Source: Anaerotruncus sp.
GTDB taxonomy: Bacteria > Bacillota > Clostridia > Oscillospirales > Acutalibacteraceae
Assembly (NCBI GenBank): GCA_022009795.1
Contig: CP091724.1
Coordinates: 186,001-250,000 of the forward strand
Length of the DNA stretch: 64,000 bases
Direction of reading: 5' to 3'
A program made the position numbers and the translations under genes. Shown here in pieces: positions 1-9,767 of the stretch; the stretch's first letter is position 1, and the number at the start of each line of letters is the position of its first letter. The notes under the pieces are model-generated. The model searched no databases and was not told the origin of the DNA. It saw only the letters and a program-made list of their open reading frames with translations.

Positions 1-520
1 AATTTGGAAGATTTGCAGAGCAGAATCGCAGGGCAAGAGGAGAACATAAACCGGAAACATTTGATTTTTGGGATTTACTTTCTACTGTAGCAAAAACCGA
101 AAAGGAGGTTTCGTACCAAAAGTACAGACTTCAAGAAAGAAGTTTGAGCAAAAGGTCAGAGCCTATAAGAATTGGATTTATGATAATCGGAATCGACCGA
201 TGCGAGAGATAATCAAGGAATTAAATGTGAAGCTAATCGGACACTATCGGTACTATGGTGTTACATGGAATTTCCGAAAGATAACAACATTTTTGCATAG
301 AGTTCAGCAGTTTCTGTTTAAAGCTATGAATCGGAGAGGTTGTAGACGGGCATACACATGGAATGGATTTGTGGAAATGCTCAAGTATTATCCATTAGCA
401 AAGCCTAAAACGTACTATTGCTTATATTAAAGTGAATGTTACTATGAGGAGCCGTATGCGGGAAAGCCGCACGTACGGATCTGTGAGGGGCTAAGATTGA
501 GAGGTCTTAGTCTACTCGAC
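1..520 (+). mobile_element. Group II intron, 3' portion (cut by window edge)
   Basis: The end of an intron-encoded reverse transcriptase is followed by a typical domain V hairpin at about 449-483 (GAGCCGTATGCGGG, GAAA-like loop, CCGCACGTACGG) and a domain VI stem at about 490-512 (CTAAGA paired with TCTTAG). The splice boundary is judged to be near 516-520, just before TGTCAACTTG. Downstream flanking DNA carries a terminator-like stem-loop, a common insertion context of bacterial class C introns. The 5' part of the intron lies outside the window, so completeness and mobility cannot be judged. Confidence 0.85.
3..430 (+). CDS. ltrA: Group II intron reverse transcriptase/maturase, C-terminal part
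   Basis: C-terminal part of the intron-encoded protein that reverse-transcribes and helps splice its host intron. Reading from position 3, the frame gives the end of the RT domain, including a FLGFT-type block near 64-80. It continues into the thumb/maturase region with a basic stretch and a conserved GHYRYYGV block, ending YYCLY. The frame is broken at a T run at 65-69, where six T are expected and five are seen; this may be an assembly error. No H-N-H endonuclease domain is present after the maturase part, as is usual for class C introns. The 5' end is missing. Confidence 0.85.
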
Positions 521-530
521 TGTCAACTTG

Positions 531-560
531 CCCTTTGAGAAAAAATCCTTTTCTCAAAAG
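531..560. terminator. Stem-loop beside the intron 3' end
   Basis: Inverted repeat CTTTGAGAAAA / TTTTCTCAAAG. A related stem-loop recurs at 2110-2140. Class C group II introns often insert next to such hairpins, so this may be the insertion-site terminator or part of the interrupted target. Confidence 0.5.
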
Positions 561-604
561 GTTGTGCGATACTGAATGTTATGTTAAGATAACAAGTTTA
601 GCGA

Positions 605-637
605 GTGGGCAATTCCAATCGGAGTTGCCCATTTTCT
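605..637 (+). terminator. Probable intrinsic terminator
   Basis: Arms GTGGGCAATTCC and GGAGTTGCCCAT flank a short loop and are followed by a T-rich stretch. It would end transcription coming from the intron side before the next gene starts at 683. Confidence 0.55.
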
Positions 638-682
638 AAAATGAACGGAATACGAAGCTGAATTTTATGCGAGGTATATATT

Positions 683-1085
683 ATGAAATATTTATTGATG
701 GTGGGAATGGCACTTGTAATATTTGGGATTTGCTTTTTTTGGTTACTTTTCGTAAAGAAAAAGCAAAAAAAGATATATAGTTGTTCAAGGAAAAAGTAAT
801 CGAAGTCGTCAAAAAGTCTTGGGGTAGGGGGAAGGATTTACCTATACTCCTATCTTTGAATATCAATACAATAATAAAACATTTAGAGTTGAACACAGAA
901 TTTCATCGTTTACACCTAATTGCACATATAAGGTTGATGATGTTGTGGAACTAAGAGTATATGAAGATAAGCCGGATAAAGCTATTGTTAACAGCAAGAA
1001 GAATTTGATAATGCCACTTGTTTCGGGTATAAGTTCCATAATTCTTGGCATTGTATTCGTTATTATATATGCTTTATTTAAGTAA
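683..1085 (+). pseudogene. DUF3592-like membrane protein, broken
   Basis: Small membrane protein of unknown role, resembling DUF3592 proteins: an N-terminal transmembrane helix (about residues 2-24) followed by a KKK-rich stretch, an extracytoplasmic part with a YTPIFEYQYNNK segment, and a second transmembrane helix at the C-terminus (codons about 1011-1080). The reading frame changes at the A run near 764-771, and the resulting frame carries a TAG at 825-827 in a GGGGTAGGGGG context. At least two changes are needed to restore it, so it is either decayed or badly called. AT-rich codon use matches the neighbouring accessory genes. The family is assigned from layout and the YxP..EY pattern; confidence is moderate. 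Confidence 0.5.
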
Positions 1086-1145
1086 TTCACAAATTCCGAT
1101 TTGTCAATGGATAGAAATATGAAATGAAAATGTGAGGATATTTAA

Positions 1146-1684
1146 TTGAATAATAGTGTTCAGTTGTTACCGCTTGAAGAAAGTGATAGAGAGCAATTTA
1201 TTGCAGATAATCAAGAAGCTTTTAATTATGGAGCAATGGAAGAGTTTGGACTTCGAGATAATCATTTTGAAGAAGATGGACAAATTATTTCACGAGAAAC
1301 GATAGAGCAGTCTATTGACAGTGGAGAAGCATATCGTATTGTTTCTGGCGGTAAAAAAGTTGGTGGTGTAGTGATTAAAATTGATGGCAGCAAAGGAGAT
1401 TTAGATTTGCTTTTTGTTTCACCGCATATTCACAGTAAAGGAATCGGTTATGCTGCTTGGTGTGAGATTGAAAAAATTCACCCGGAAGTCAAAGTTTGGG
1501 AAACAGTCACACCATATTTTGAGCAACGCAATATTCATTTTTTTATGTGAACAGGTGTGGATTTCACATTGTAGAGTTTTTTAATCAGTATCATCTTGAC
1601 CCCAGTGCCCCAGAAAAGAATATCAAGGAACTCGATGAGCAGTTTCCAGTTGGAATGTTCCGTTTTGAAAAAGTCATGGGGTAA
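1146..1684 (+). CDS. GNAT family N-acetyltransferase (frameshifted)
   Basis: Probable acetyl-CoA-dependent N-acetyltransferase; substrate unknown. The start is TTG 1146, as no better ATG precedes the conserved N-terminus. The acetyl-CoA-binding motif A is visible as LLFVSPHIHSKGIGYAAW (about residues 91-108). The frame ends at 1550, but reading on after one extra T in the 7-T run at 1538-1544 gives the expected GNAT C-terminus (NRCGFHIVEF... to FRFEKVMG), stopping at 1682-1684. The full product would be about 179 residues, a normal GNAT size. The base composition is AT-rich compared with the ribosomal region, consistent with accessory DNA near the intron. Confidence 0.75.
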
Positions 1685-1706
1685 TTTGTTATTTGGAGAG
1701 AATGAA

Positions 1707-2095
1707 ATGACCAGAGAAAAAAATTAGAAAAAAATATTCAGAATAATTACAGTGCTAAACCGGATTATCCGTGGATAAAACATCCTGAGCATGAAGTGTT
1801 CCGTCATACAAGTAACAAGAAATGGTTTGCCCTTATTATGGAAATACCAAAAGACAAACTTGGATTGCAAACAAAAGATATTTTGAGCGTTGTTAATTTT
1901 AAATGTGACCCAATAATGATAGGCTCTTTCCTTAATAAGGAAGGTTACTTTCCTGCGTATCATATGAATAAAACAAGTTGGATAACAGTCGCACTTGATG
2001 GGAGCGTTCCTGATGATGAAATTAGAATGCTTTTAGATATGAGCTTTGAAGCAACTGCACCCAAAATACGTAAGAAGAAAAAAGAAGAATTTTGA
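1707..2095 (+). CDS. MmcQ/YjbR family protein (frameshifted)
   Basis: YjbR/MmcQ-type protein (CyaY-like fold); members are small predicted DNA-binding proteins of unclear function. The open part starts at 1796, but a good ribosome binding site (GGAGAG, 1695-1700) precedes ATG 1707. One missing A in the run at about 1714-1720 restores an N-terminus that joins the family-typical PWIKHPEHEVFRH and NKKWFALIM segments. The central KCDPIMIGSF and the C-terminal SWITVALDGSVPDDEI block also fit the family. The product would be about 129 residues with a basic tail (RKKKKEEF). It lies in the AT-rich block 0.6-2.1 kb. Confidence 0.75.
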
Positions 2096-2109
2096 TATAT
2101 TCTTTAGCT

Positions 2110-2140
2110 CTTTGAGTGAGAAGGAATCCTTTTCTCAAAG
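2110..2140 (+). terminator. Stem-loop after the MmcQ/YjbR gene
   Basis: CTTTGAG / CTCAAAG outer arms with an inner AGAAGG / CCTTTTCT stem. It is nearly the same motif as the stem-loop at 531-560, so the accessory block is framed by related hairpins. Confidence 0.5.
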
Positions 2141-2688
2141 GCTGCTTTGAATTCGTTCCCTGGCTTTGCAATATGGACGAACGCAGCTGTCGAAACGACG
2201 GTGGCTTGCTTCACCGCACAAAAAAACGCTGGCAAGAGATGATGATTGATGCGATTTTTCATGTTACAAAGGATTAAATGATTTTTGAATTTTTAAATCG
2301 CTTGCCGTGAAAATATACTTTCTGTTTACAGAAGGCATTAGGCGTGAAATATCATAACGGCGCCGCTTGGCTCAGAAATGCGCTTGCGTGAATAATGAAA
2401 AACAATAAATTTTTAAAGCGGACAGTCGCGGCACACTCTGTAAAGGATAAAGCGCCAGTTGATATCCGCTTTTTGTTTTGCCGATTTTTTTAATTATATC
2501 TGCCGCCGCACGGCAAAAAGCTTACACAGTATCTATATAAAGTAACAAATTATTAACGAGTTTAAAAAGTGATTGAATTTTAATATATATGATGTTATAA
2601 TGTATCGAGTATAAAGCCGCGATTTTGCGGCGGTATACAGCTTGTTTTAATAATTATTATCTGATACACAGCGCTTTTTTGCGCAAAA
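2141..2688. other. Long intergenic region upstream of ilvD
   Basis: About 550 bases with no convincing open frame. Visible structures are a CGTTCC / GGACGAACG inverted repeat near 2158-2193, a CTTTCTGTTTACAGAAGG hairpin near 2319-2336, and a long-loop hairpin AAAGCGGA (2415-2422) / TCCGCTTT (2465-2472) followed by T, which could end a transcript. It may hold a small RNA or a decayed gene; I recognise no known RNA family. The ilvD promoter lies at its right end. Confidence 0.4.
2573..2601 (+). promoter_or_regulatory. Sigma-A-type promoter of ilvD
   Basis: TTGAAT (2573-2578), a 17-base spacer, and a perfect TATAAT (2596-2601). The 5' leader of about 95 bases holds a small CCGC...GCGG hairpin but no room for a T-box. 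Confidence 0.7.
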
Positions 2689-2703
2689 ATGGGAGATGTT
2701 TTA

Positions 2704-4414
2704 ATGAGATCGGATTTGATTAAAGAGGGCCCTACCAGGGCTGCACACCGCTCGCTTCTGCGGGCGCTCGGCATTGATGAGCTTGAAATGAAAAGGCCGT
2801 TCATCGCTGTTGTTAATTCAAAAAGCGATTATATTCCCGGCCATATGCACCTTGATAAAATTGCAGAGCAGGTTAAAGCGGGAATCAGAAATGCCGGCGG
2901 CGTTCCGTTTGAATTCAACACCATCGGTGTTTGCGACGGTATCGCAATGAATCATAAGGGCATGAAATACAGCCTCTGCTCCCGTGAGCTTATTGCGGAT
3001 TCGATTGAGGTTATGCTCACTGCGCATCCGCTTGATGCAATCGTATTTATTCCGAACTGCGATAAAATCGTTCCCGGCATGCTGCTTGCTGCCTGCCGCC
3101 TTAATCTGCCGTGTATTTTCGTTTCCGGCGGTCCGATGCTTCCGGGCAAAAGCACCGAAACGGAAAACAGAATCGGCCTTTCGGAAATGTTTGAATATTC
3201 GGGCAAGTATTTTGCCGGCAATATGAGCCTTGAAAACCTTGAAAGCTGCGCTTGCACGGCTTGCCCCACCTGCGGCTCATGCAGCGGTATGTATACTGCA
3301 AATTCAATGAACTGCTTAACCGAAACAATCGGTATGTCGCTTCCTGGATCCGGCACGATTCCCGCAGTTATGAGCGAAAGACTGCGCCTTGCAAAAAGAA
3401 CGGGCGAAAGGGTTATGGAGCTTCTTAAAGAAGATATTAAGCCCGGCGATATCATCACCGAAAAATCAATCGAAAATGCAATTCGCACCGATATGGCTAT
3501 CGGCTGCTCAACAAACACAATTTTGCATTTAACCGCCATTGCCCATGCGGCAGGCCATGATATAGATCTTAAAATGCTTGATGAATACGGCAAAAAAACT
3601 CCGCAAATCTGCAAGCTTAATCCCGCTTCCTCTGTGTTTATTACGGATCTTAATGATGTGGGCGGCATTCAAGCCGTTGTTGAAAGAGCTTGCAAAGGGC
3701 GGCATGATAAATACAGACGCACTCACCGTAAACGGCACTGTTGCAGACAGAATCGCAAACGCCCCCGACGCAGACGGTGAAATCATCCACACGCTTGACA
3801 ATCCGTTTTCCAAGGACGGCGGTATCGCAGTGCTTTGGGGCAATCTTGCAGAAGAAGGCTCCGTTGTTAAAAAGGGCGCTGTTGCTCCCGAAATGATGCA
3901 GCATAAAGGCCCTGCAAAGTGCTTTAACAGCGAAGAGGAGGCTATTGCGGCAATCAACGGCGGCAAAATCGTTGCCGGCGATGTTGTTGTTATCAGGTAT
4001 GAAGGCCCGAAAGGCGGCCCCGGCATGAGGGAAATGCTTTCTCCCACCTCGGCAATCATCGGTATGGGTCTCGGCAACTCTGTTGCTTTGCTTACTGACG
4101 GCCGTTTCAGCGGTGCCACAAGAGGCGCTTCCATCGGCCATGTAAGCCCCGAAGCGGCTCAGGGCGGCACGATCGCACTTGTTGAGGACGGCGATGAAAT
4201 CGAAATCGATATTCCGGCAAGAGTGCTTAAGGTTAATGTTTCCGATGAAGTGCTTGCCGAAAGAAAAGCAAAATGGCAGCCTCCGGCTCAAAATCTTTCG
4301 GGATATCTTAAAAGATATGCTCAGCATGTTACAAGCGGTGCCAAGGGCGCTGTTTTTTTGAGGACTGATTATCGCTTCTCCGCGGCACACCCGGCTTTCG
4401 GTTTTGCCGCATAA
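2704..4414 (+). CDS. ilvD: Dihydroxy-acid dehydratase (frameshifted)
   Basis: Iron-sulfur dehydratase of valine/isoleucine (and pantothenate) synthesis, converting 2,3-dihydroxy-3-methyl acids to 2-keto acids. ATG 2704 is chosen because it gives the family start MRSDLIKEGPTRAAH and follows GGGAGA at 2691-2696. Cluster ligands are seen in VCDGIAMNHKGMKYS, FIPNCDK and CPTCGSCSGMYTANSMN. The C-terminal GRFSGATRGASIGHVSPEA block is present. The frame changes near 3680-3685 (GTTGTTGAAAGAG); the rest is read in another frame to the end. A likely extra T at 4353-4359 hides a natural stop giving ...GAVF; the annotated tail to 4414 is probably out of frame. No other ilv gene is nearby. Confidence 0.92.
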
Positions 4415-4446
4415 GTTGCAAAGTTTAAAATAAGGCAGGTATATTT

Positions 4447-5319
4447 ATGCGTGATGATGTTGCAATTTCCGTTCAGAATGTAACAATGTCTTTCCAACTG
4501 AATAAAGAGAAAGTCGATAACCTGAAGGAATATGTTATCAAGCTTATAACTCATAAGCTTGAATATAAAAAGTTTCACGCTCTTAACAACATCAGCTTTG
4601 ATGTTAAAAAGGGCGAGCATCTTGCAATTCTCGGCTTTAACGGTGCAGGTAAAAGTACCCTGCTGAAAGCCATAGTAGGCGTTTATAAGCCCACAACCGG
4701 AAAAATCGAAAAATGCGGCGTTATAGCCCCTCTTTTGGAGCTCGGCGCGGGTTTTGACCCCAATTATTCCGGCAAGGAAAATATATTCCTTTACGGCGCA
4801 ATTCTCGGCTATTCAAGGGAATATATCGAATCAAAAATATGATGAAATTGTTGAGTTTTTCCGAGCTTGGCAATTTCATAAATGTTCCGCTTAAAAACTA
4901 TTCATCGGGCATGAAGGCAAGGCTCGGCTTTTCAATTGCAACCGCGGTTGAGCCCGATGTGCTTATTCTTGATGAAGTGCTTTCCGTAGGCGACGCAAAG
5001 TTTCGCACAAAAAAAGCCTTAAAAAAAGTTCAATCCATGTTTGAAAAAGGGCGTAACCGTGCTTTTCGTTTCACACAGCATTGATCAGGTTAAGGCGATT
5101 TGCGACACGGCAATTCTGCTTGATCACGGCAATATTATCGCCCAGGGCGATGTTGACACCGTTTCGGATATTTACGATGAAATGACCCGCGATGTTAGGG
5201 ACAGTAAAGCCAAAGCAATGAAAGAGGAAAAAGAAATCCTTAAAAAAGTTGTTGCGGCAAAGCCTAAAACGGAAAATACCGAAGCCGAAAAGCCTGCAGA
5301 GGCGCCCTCGGCTGAATAA
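4447..5319 (+). CDS. Polysaccharide/teichoic acid export ABC ATPase, Wzt/TagH type (frameshifted)
   Basis: ATP-binding subunit of an ABC exporter for lipid-linked polysaccharide or teichoic acid. Walker A is GFNGAGKST (about residues 63-71), the Wzt-type LLELGAGFDPNYSGKENI block follows, then signature YSSGMKARLGFS, Walker B VLILDEVLSVGD and H-loop FVSHS. The C-terminus is a charged Lys/Glu/Ala tail rather than a large glycan-binding domain. Frame changes occur near 4835 (A run) and 5047-5055 (AAAAAGGG); the product would be about 290 residues. The expected membrane permease (Wzm/TagG) is not adjacent, so the partner must be elsewhere. It is followed closely by the alpha/beta-hydrolase-like gene. 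Confidence 0.85.
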
Positions 5320-5336
5320 TCTTGCTTGGAGCGATT

Positions 5337-6547
5337 ATGAAATCACTTGAAACCTTGTTTGGCTCTGCCGATATAAATTCGTTTGAATTGCAGGCGGATT
5401 TCGAGCAGGCTGTTGAGGCTTGCAAAAACAATATAATAAATAAAAAGGCGGATCCTGCACTCGTTAATGCAAAATCCGTGCGGTTTGATTTCGGCGGCAA
5501 TTCGTTGCCGCCGTCGCGCTTTTATTCCGTTTTGGGCTCTGCCCGCATTGAATGCTTTTTTTCAATCGCGGCAGCGCAAAAAGGCTTGTGGTCTTTTTCA
5601 GCGGCGCGCGCACAAGAAACGGCGGCAGAGATCTTGCTCCGTTTCCCACTTTTTTTCTTCTTGGTCTTGGTGCGCTGAAACAAATGCAAGCGTGCTTTGC
5701 ATAGATGACCCCATGTTTTATAATTATCCCGCGCTTCCGCTCGGCTGGTTTAACGGCACAGAAAAGGAAGATTACAGGGAATATGTTGCAAGTCTTGTGT
5801 GCGAAATTTCGCGCTTGCTCGGCGTTCAAAACAGGGATATCACGCTTTACGGCCGCTCCGGCGGCGGCACGGCGGCTATAGCCGTGTGCGGCTTTATTTC
5901 CGAAAGCTCCGCAGTTGCAATAAATCCGCAGCTCGATATTGCAAAATATCCTTATAATGAAAAATTCACTCCGATTACGGGCATAAATACATCGGATGAA
6001 GCTTTCTTAAAGCGTAATAATTTTGAAAATATAATTAAGCAACATAAGAAAAACACATTTTTGATTATTTCAAATGCCGCGTCAAAAATCGATTATGATA
6101 TTGATATAAATTTTTCTTTCCGCTAAATTCGGGGCGAATTTGAAATACGGGTTGTCTTGCCTGGATAATCTTTGCCTTTGGCAGTATTATGCCTGCGGCG
6201 AGCCGGATCCGCACAGCGCGTTTGATAATCCGGCGCTTTTCAGAATGATTATGGCAGTGCTTGAACTTATTAAAGCAAAAAATATTGACGGCGCCGCATT
6301 GCTCGCTTCGTTTGCAAATGAGTATTGGGCCGACAGATATGAGCTGCTTATGCGCAAGCGTGAAATAAATCAAAAAGCGATATTGCGCGGCGAAGAAATA
6401 AAGGCTCTTAAAGATCAAATTTCCGAAAAAAATAGAAAAAGTTATATCGGAAAAGAATAAAGAAATTTCCGCCTTGAAAAAGCGAATGCACGAATCGCTT
6501 TTTTTGCCAAAATAAGGCGCGCTTTGCGTAAACTGTTTAATAAATAA
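5337..6547 (+). CDS. Alpha/beta-hydrolase-like protein with C-terminal coiled coil (frameshifted)
   Basis: Unknown function; an alpha/beta-hydrolase-like core is suggested by a nucleophile-elbow-like GRSGGGTAAI (around 5851-5880) after a VLCIDDPMFYNYPAL segment. A Lys/Glu-rich helical end (around 6350-6540) looks like a coiled coil. ATG 5337 follows TTGGAG at 5327-5332. Frame breaks occur around 5540-5660 (T and C runs), 6112-6124 and 6437; reading through them gives roughly 400 residues ending in a basic RRALRKLFNK-like tail. It sits directly after the Wzt-type ATPase (18 bases), which suggests a role in handling or transferring surface glycan or its donor. This is an inference from position. 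Confidence 0.5.
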
Positions 6548-6551
6548 GAAA

Positions 6552-6582
6552 AAAAGGAGTATCCGATGATACTCCTTTTTTG
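6552..6582. terminator. Bidirectional intrinsic terminator
   Basis: AGGAGTATC CGAT GATACTCCT with A-rich 5' and T-rich 3' flanks. It serves the gene ending at 6547 and, on the other strand, yebC. Confidence 0.85.
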
Positions 6583-6598
6583 TTGCCATTTATTTGTT

Positions 6599-7343
6599 TT
6601 AGCCCTCGTAATCATCGGGGTTTTCCCAGTTGTGCCAAATGGCCTGCACATCTTCGTTTTCTTCAAACATATCAATCATGCGGCTCATTTTCATCATATC
6701 CTCTTGGTTTTCAAGGCGGGTATATGTGGCGGGAATGTATGCCGGCTCGCTGGAGATAACCTTGTAGCCCTTTGCCTCAAGATCGTCGCGGATTGCGCCC
6801 ACATCGTTTGCCTCGGTGCGGATTTCAAACACATCTTCGTCATCCGTGATGAAATCGGTTGCGCCGGCGTCAAGCGCGTCCATCATAAGTGCATCTTCAT
6901 CCACATCTTCTTTTTCAATCAGAATAACACCCTCACGGCTGAACATAAATGTAACGCTGCCGCTTGTGCCCATATTGCCGCCTGCTTTGTCGAAATAATG
7001 CCTAACTTCGCCTGCGGTGCGGTTTCTGTTGTCCGTAAGAGCTTCAACCACAACGGCAACACCGCTCGGGCCGTAGCCTTCATAGATGATTTCTTCGTAA
7101 TCCGCTCCGCCGCTTTCGCCGGAGGCTTTCTTAAGCATTCTTTCAATATTATCGTTCGGCACATTGTTTTTGCTTTGCCTTTGCGATAACGTCTTTAAGC
7201 TTTGAATTAACATTGGGGTCGGGGCCGCCGTTTTTAACCGCAACGGCAAGCTCACGGCCTATTTTTGTGAAAACTTTTGCTCTTGCGGCGTCGTTAGCAC
7301 CTTTTTTTCTTTTAATGGTGCTCCATTTTGAATGTCCGCTCAT
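6599..7343 (-). CDS. yebC: YebC/PmpR family (TACO1-like) regulator (frameshifted)
   Basis: Widespread YebC family protein; members act as DNA-binding regulators or, in recent work, as translation factors at proline-rich stretches. The start ATG at 7343 gives the hallmark MSGHSKWSTIKRKKGAND and follows a GGGAG site (7353-7358 complement). The frame breaks near 7160-7165, where five A are seen and four are needed to read KAKQNNVPNDNIERM. The acidic C-terminal domain ends in QAIWHNWENPDDYEG. The restored length is about 247 residues, normal for the family. It is transcribed alone, opposite to its neighbours, and shares the terminator at 6552-6582. Confidence 0.93.
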
Positions 7344-7508
7344 ATATAACAACTCCCTTTGAGATATTAAAAACTGCAATAATTTTTATCACATATGCTC
7401 TTTTCTTTCAAGAGCATTTTTTTCAGCCAAAATAAATTTGAATAATTTTTGAATTTTTATATTGATTTTTCTTTAAATGTTGTGTTATAGTATTAAAGCA
7501 ATTGATTG

Positions 7509-7584
7509 CGGGGTGTAGCGCAGGTGGTAGCGCACCAGACTGGGGGTCTGGGGGTCGCAAGTTCAAGTCTTGTCACTCCGACCA
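7509..7584 (+). tRNA. tRNA-Pro (GGG)
   Basis: 76-nucleotide cloverleaf with acceptor CGGGGTG / CACTCCG, anticodon stem CCAGA / TCTGG and loop CTGGGGG, so the anticodon is GGG. The T arm contains GTTCAAGTC, and CCA is encoded at 7582-7584. It is a single gene between yebC and the GH28-like gene. Confidence 0.95.
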
Positions 7585-7589
7585 TAATA

Positions 7590-7620
7590 AGAGCATCTGC
7601 TTTGGCAGGTGCTCTTTTTC
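7590..7620 (+). terminator. Intrinsic terminator of tRNA-Pro
   Basis: AGAGCATCTGC TTT GGCAGGTGCTCT followed by TTTTTC, six bases after the tRNA 3' end. Confidence 0.9.
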
Positions 7621-7658
7621 TTTATATATTTATTTAAATTGATATTTTTATATCGGAA

Positions 7659-9237
7659 GTGAAGCTGTATGAAAAACCGTTTATAAACGCGGTGTCGGAA
7701 AAACTTAAAACCCTGCTTTTTCGGCAAGGATATCAGGGTAACAAGTGGCGATGTTTATTCGGCGGTTAGGGATTATGATTTTTTTCATCATATTATCCGG
7801 AATCCGATTATGTCTTGCCTGCCGAAGTGCTGAGCGAAAATGTGTTTGATATCCGTGATTTCGGCGCGGTGCCGAATGATGAAAATGCGGATAATGCGTC
7901 GGCGATAAATGCGGCAATCGATGCAGCGTCTTCGGCAAAAGGTATTGTGCTCGTGAGCGGAGGCAGCTTCACTGCCACAACGGTTTTTTTCTTAAAAGCA
8001 ATGTAACCCTTTTTTTATTGAGCACGGCAGTGCGATTTGCGCCGATAAGCGCGGCAGGGGATATACGAATAAAACAATGATTTACGGCGAAAATCTTGAA
8101 AATATCGTTATCACCGGCGGCGGAAAAATAAACGGCTTGGGCAATTATTTCGGCAGAGAGCCTGTTTTTTGCGCAAAAATATGACGGCTCCGCCCGAATA
8201 TGTGGATATAATCGAAACGCGCCGCGATTACAGGGCACAGCTTCGCTTTGCACACGAAAGCAAATACGGTGGGCCGATCGTGCTTAAAAAAACTGCAAAA
8301 ATATATAAAAAGCATATAATTTTATTATTGAAAACAGCGCGTATTGGACTTTTTCGCCTCGATAAATGCGAAAATGTTAAAATATATGATTTGGTGATAA
8401 ACAATAATCGCAATGCCGCCAATGCGGACGGAATCGATATGGTCGGCTCAAGCAATGTTGATATCAGGCACTGCTTCATCTCCACGGCAGATGACGGAAT
8501 CGTTATCAAAAACGCCCTGTGGGAGGGCTGCGATTCTGCAATGCGCAATATTAAAATTGCCGACTGCGAAATCATTTCGCGCACAAATTCAATTAAAATC
8601 GGCACGGAAACAACGCATGATATCGAGGATGTGCTGATTGAAAACTGCAAATTGTTTATGACGGATCTGTATCCCGGCACGGTCAGCGCTATAGCGCTTG
8701 AAGCGGTGGACGGAATGGCTTTAAGAAATGTTGCGATTAAAAATATCACGGCGGATCGCTGCCAATGCCCGCTGTTTATCCGTCTCGGAAACAGAAACAG
8801 AGCGGCAAAGGTAAGCGCTCAAAGCGCGCGGGCAATAGAGTTCGGAGAGTCTGTTAAAAATAAGCCTTGTGCGGATAAAAACAGGTTTAATCATAAAAGC
8901 CGAATCGAAAACATTGTGGTTGAAAACTTTAAGGCAACCGAAGCGGAAATTCCGATTATAATTTGCGGCTATCGCCAACACGGCGTTACAAAGCGCGTAA
9001 AAAATGTGGTGCTTAAAAATATAGATATCACAAACACAAAAAGGCCCTATGTGGTTGACAGGCGGCTTTTCATTCCCGAATACGCAAATGTGTATCCAGA
9101 GGCAAACAGATTCAGAAATCTGCCGGCCTACGGGCTGTTCATCCGCCATGCGGAAAAATGTTAAAATCGAAAATTATATTTTCCGCCAAAGCAAAACCTT
9201 CAAAAAAAGAGAAAAATACATAAAGGATTTAAAATAA
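7659..9237 (+). CDS. Glycoside hydrolase family 28-like protein (frameshifted)
   Basis: Right-handed beta-helix enzyme like polygalacturonases/rhamnogalacturonases, probably acting on pectic oligosaccharides. The N-terminus carries VFDIRDFGAVPNDENADNASAINAAIDAA, and the active-site region reads NADGIDMVGSSNV followed by ADDGIVIK, fitting the NTDGxD and DD motifs. The usual GHG histidine motif is not obvious before NSIKIGTET, so activity is uncertain. No signal peptide is seen, so it may act in the cytoplasm on imported oligosaccharides. Several frame breaks exist (about 7717, 7760-7790, 7985-8010, 8165, 8290-8330, 9155), all at A/T runs. Restoring the last extends the end to 9237. The GTG start at 7659 is tentative. 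Confidence 0.75.
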
Positions 9238-9250
9238 CAGAAAACAAAAT

Positions 9251-9667
9251 ATGAAAAAAATATTGAATTTACAGAGGAAAAAAAGATTTAATCAAAAGCA
9301 AGCAGAGGAATTGTTCTTATCCGTCGGCTGGGTTTCGGGCAAATATCCCCAAAAGCTTTATCGTGCGCTGATGAATTCGGAAACCGTTATTTCCGCTTGG
9401 TGCGGCGATGAACTTGTCGGTCTTATCCGCGCGATTGACGACGGCGCCATGGTTGCTTTTTTGCATTATGCGCTCGTTAAGCCCGAATATCAGGGCCGCG
9501 GAATAGCGGGCGAATTTTTAAGGCGCATTAAGGAAAAATATAAGGATTATCTTTATATTGAGCTGATGCCCGATAAAAAGAAAAATGTGCCGTTTTACGA
9601 AAAGCACGGCTTTGAAATTATGCCCGGCGGCACTGCCATGTATATAAATAATCTGCCAAGAGAATAG
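9251..9667 (+). CDS. GNAT family N-acetyltransferase
   Basis: Intact 138-residue acetyltransferase. Motif A is FLHYALVKPEYQGRGIAGEF (about residues 71-90), and the C-terminal NVPFYEKHGFEI block is typical of GNAT enzymes. The short basic N-terminus (MKKILNLQRKKRFN) leads into an AEELFLSVGWVSGKYP segment seen in many Firmicute GNATs. The substrate is not predictable. It lies 13 bases after the GH28-like gene and may be co-transcribed. The terminator at 9723-9753 follows. Confidence 0.85.
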   Translation: MKKILNLQRKKRFNQKQAEELFLSVGWVSGKYPQKLYRALMNSETVISAWCGDELVGLIRAIDDGAMVAFLHYALVKPEYQGRGIAGEFLRRIKEKYKDYLYIELMPDKKKNVPFYEKHGFEIMPGGTAMYINNLPRE

Positions 9668-9722
9668 CGGAATTTTGCCGGCTTTTCACTCGGCAAGCAA
9701 TAAGGGTTAATAAAAACAACAA

Positions 9723-9753
9723 AGCGCAGCGGTTTTATTTCCGCTGCGCTTTT
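9723..9753. terminator. Bidirectional intrinsic terminator
   Basis: AGCGCAGCGG TTTTATTT CCGCTGCGCT then TTTTG. It lies between the GNAT gene (+) and the MntR-like gene (-), which converge on it. Confidence 0.85.
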
Positions 9754-9767
9754 GCTTTGCCGTATAA

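Noticed and set aside
2596..2703. T-box or other amino-acid riboswitch before ilvD
   Set aside because: Only about 95 bases separate promoter and start, and no T-box sequence or terminator is present.
2952..4390. Long minus-strand open frames opposite ilvD
   Set aside because: Mirror frames of a conserved GC-richer gene; no family similarity.
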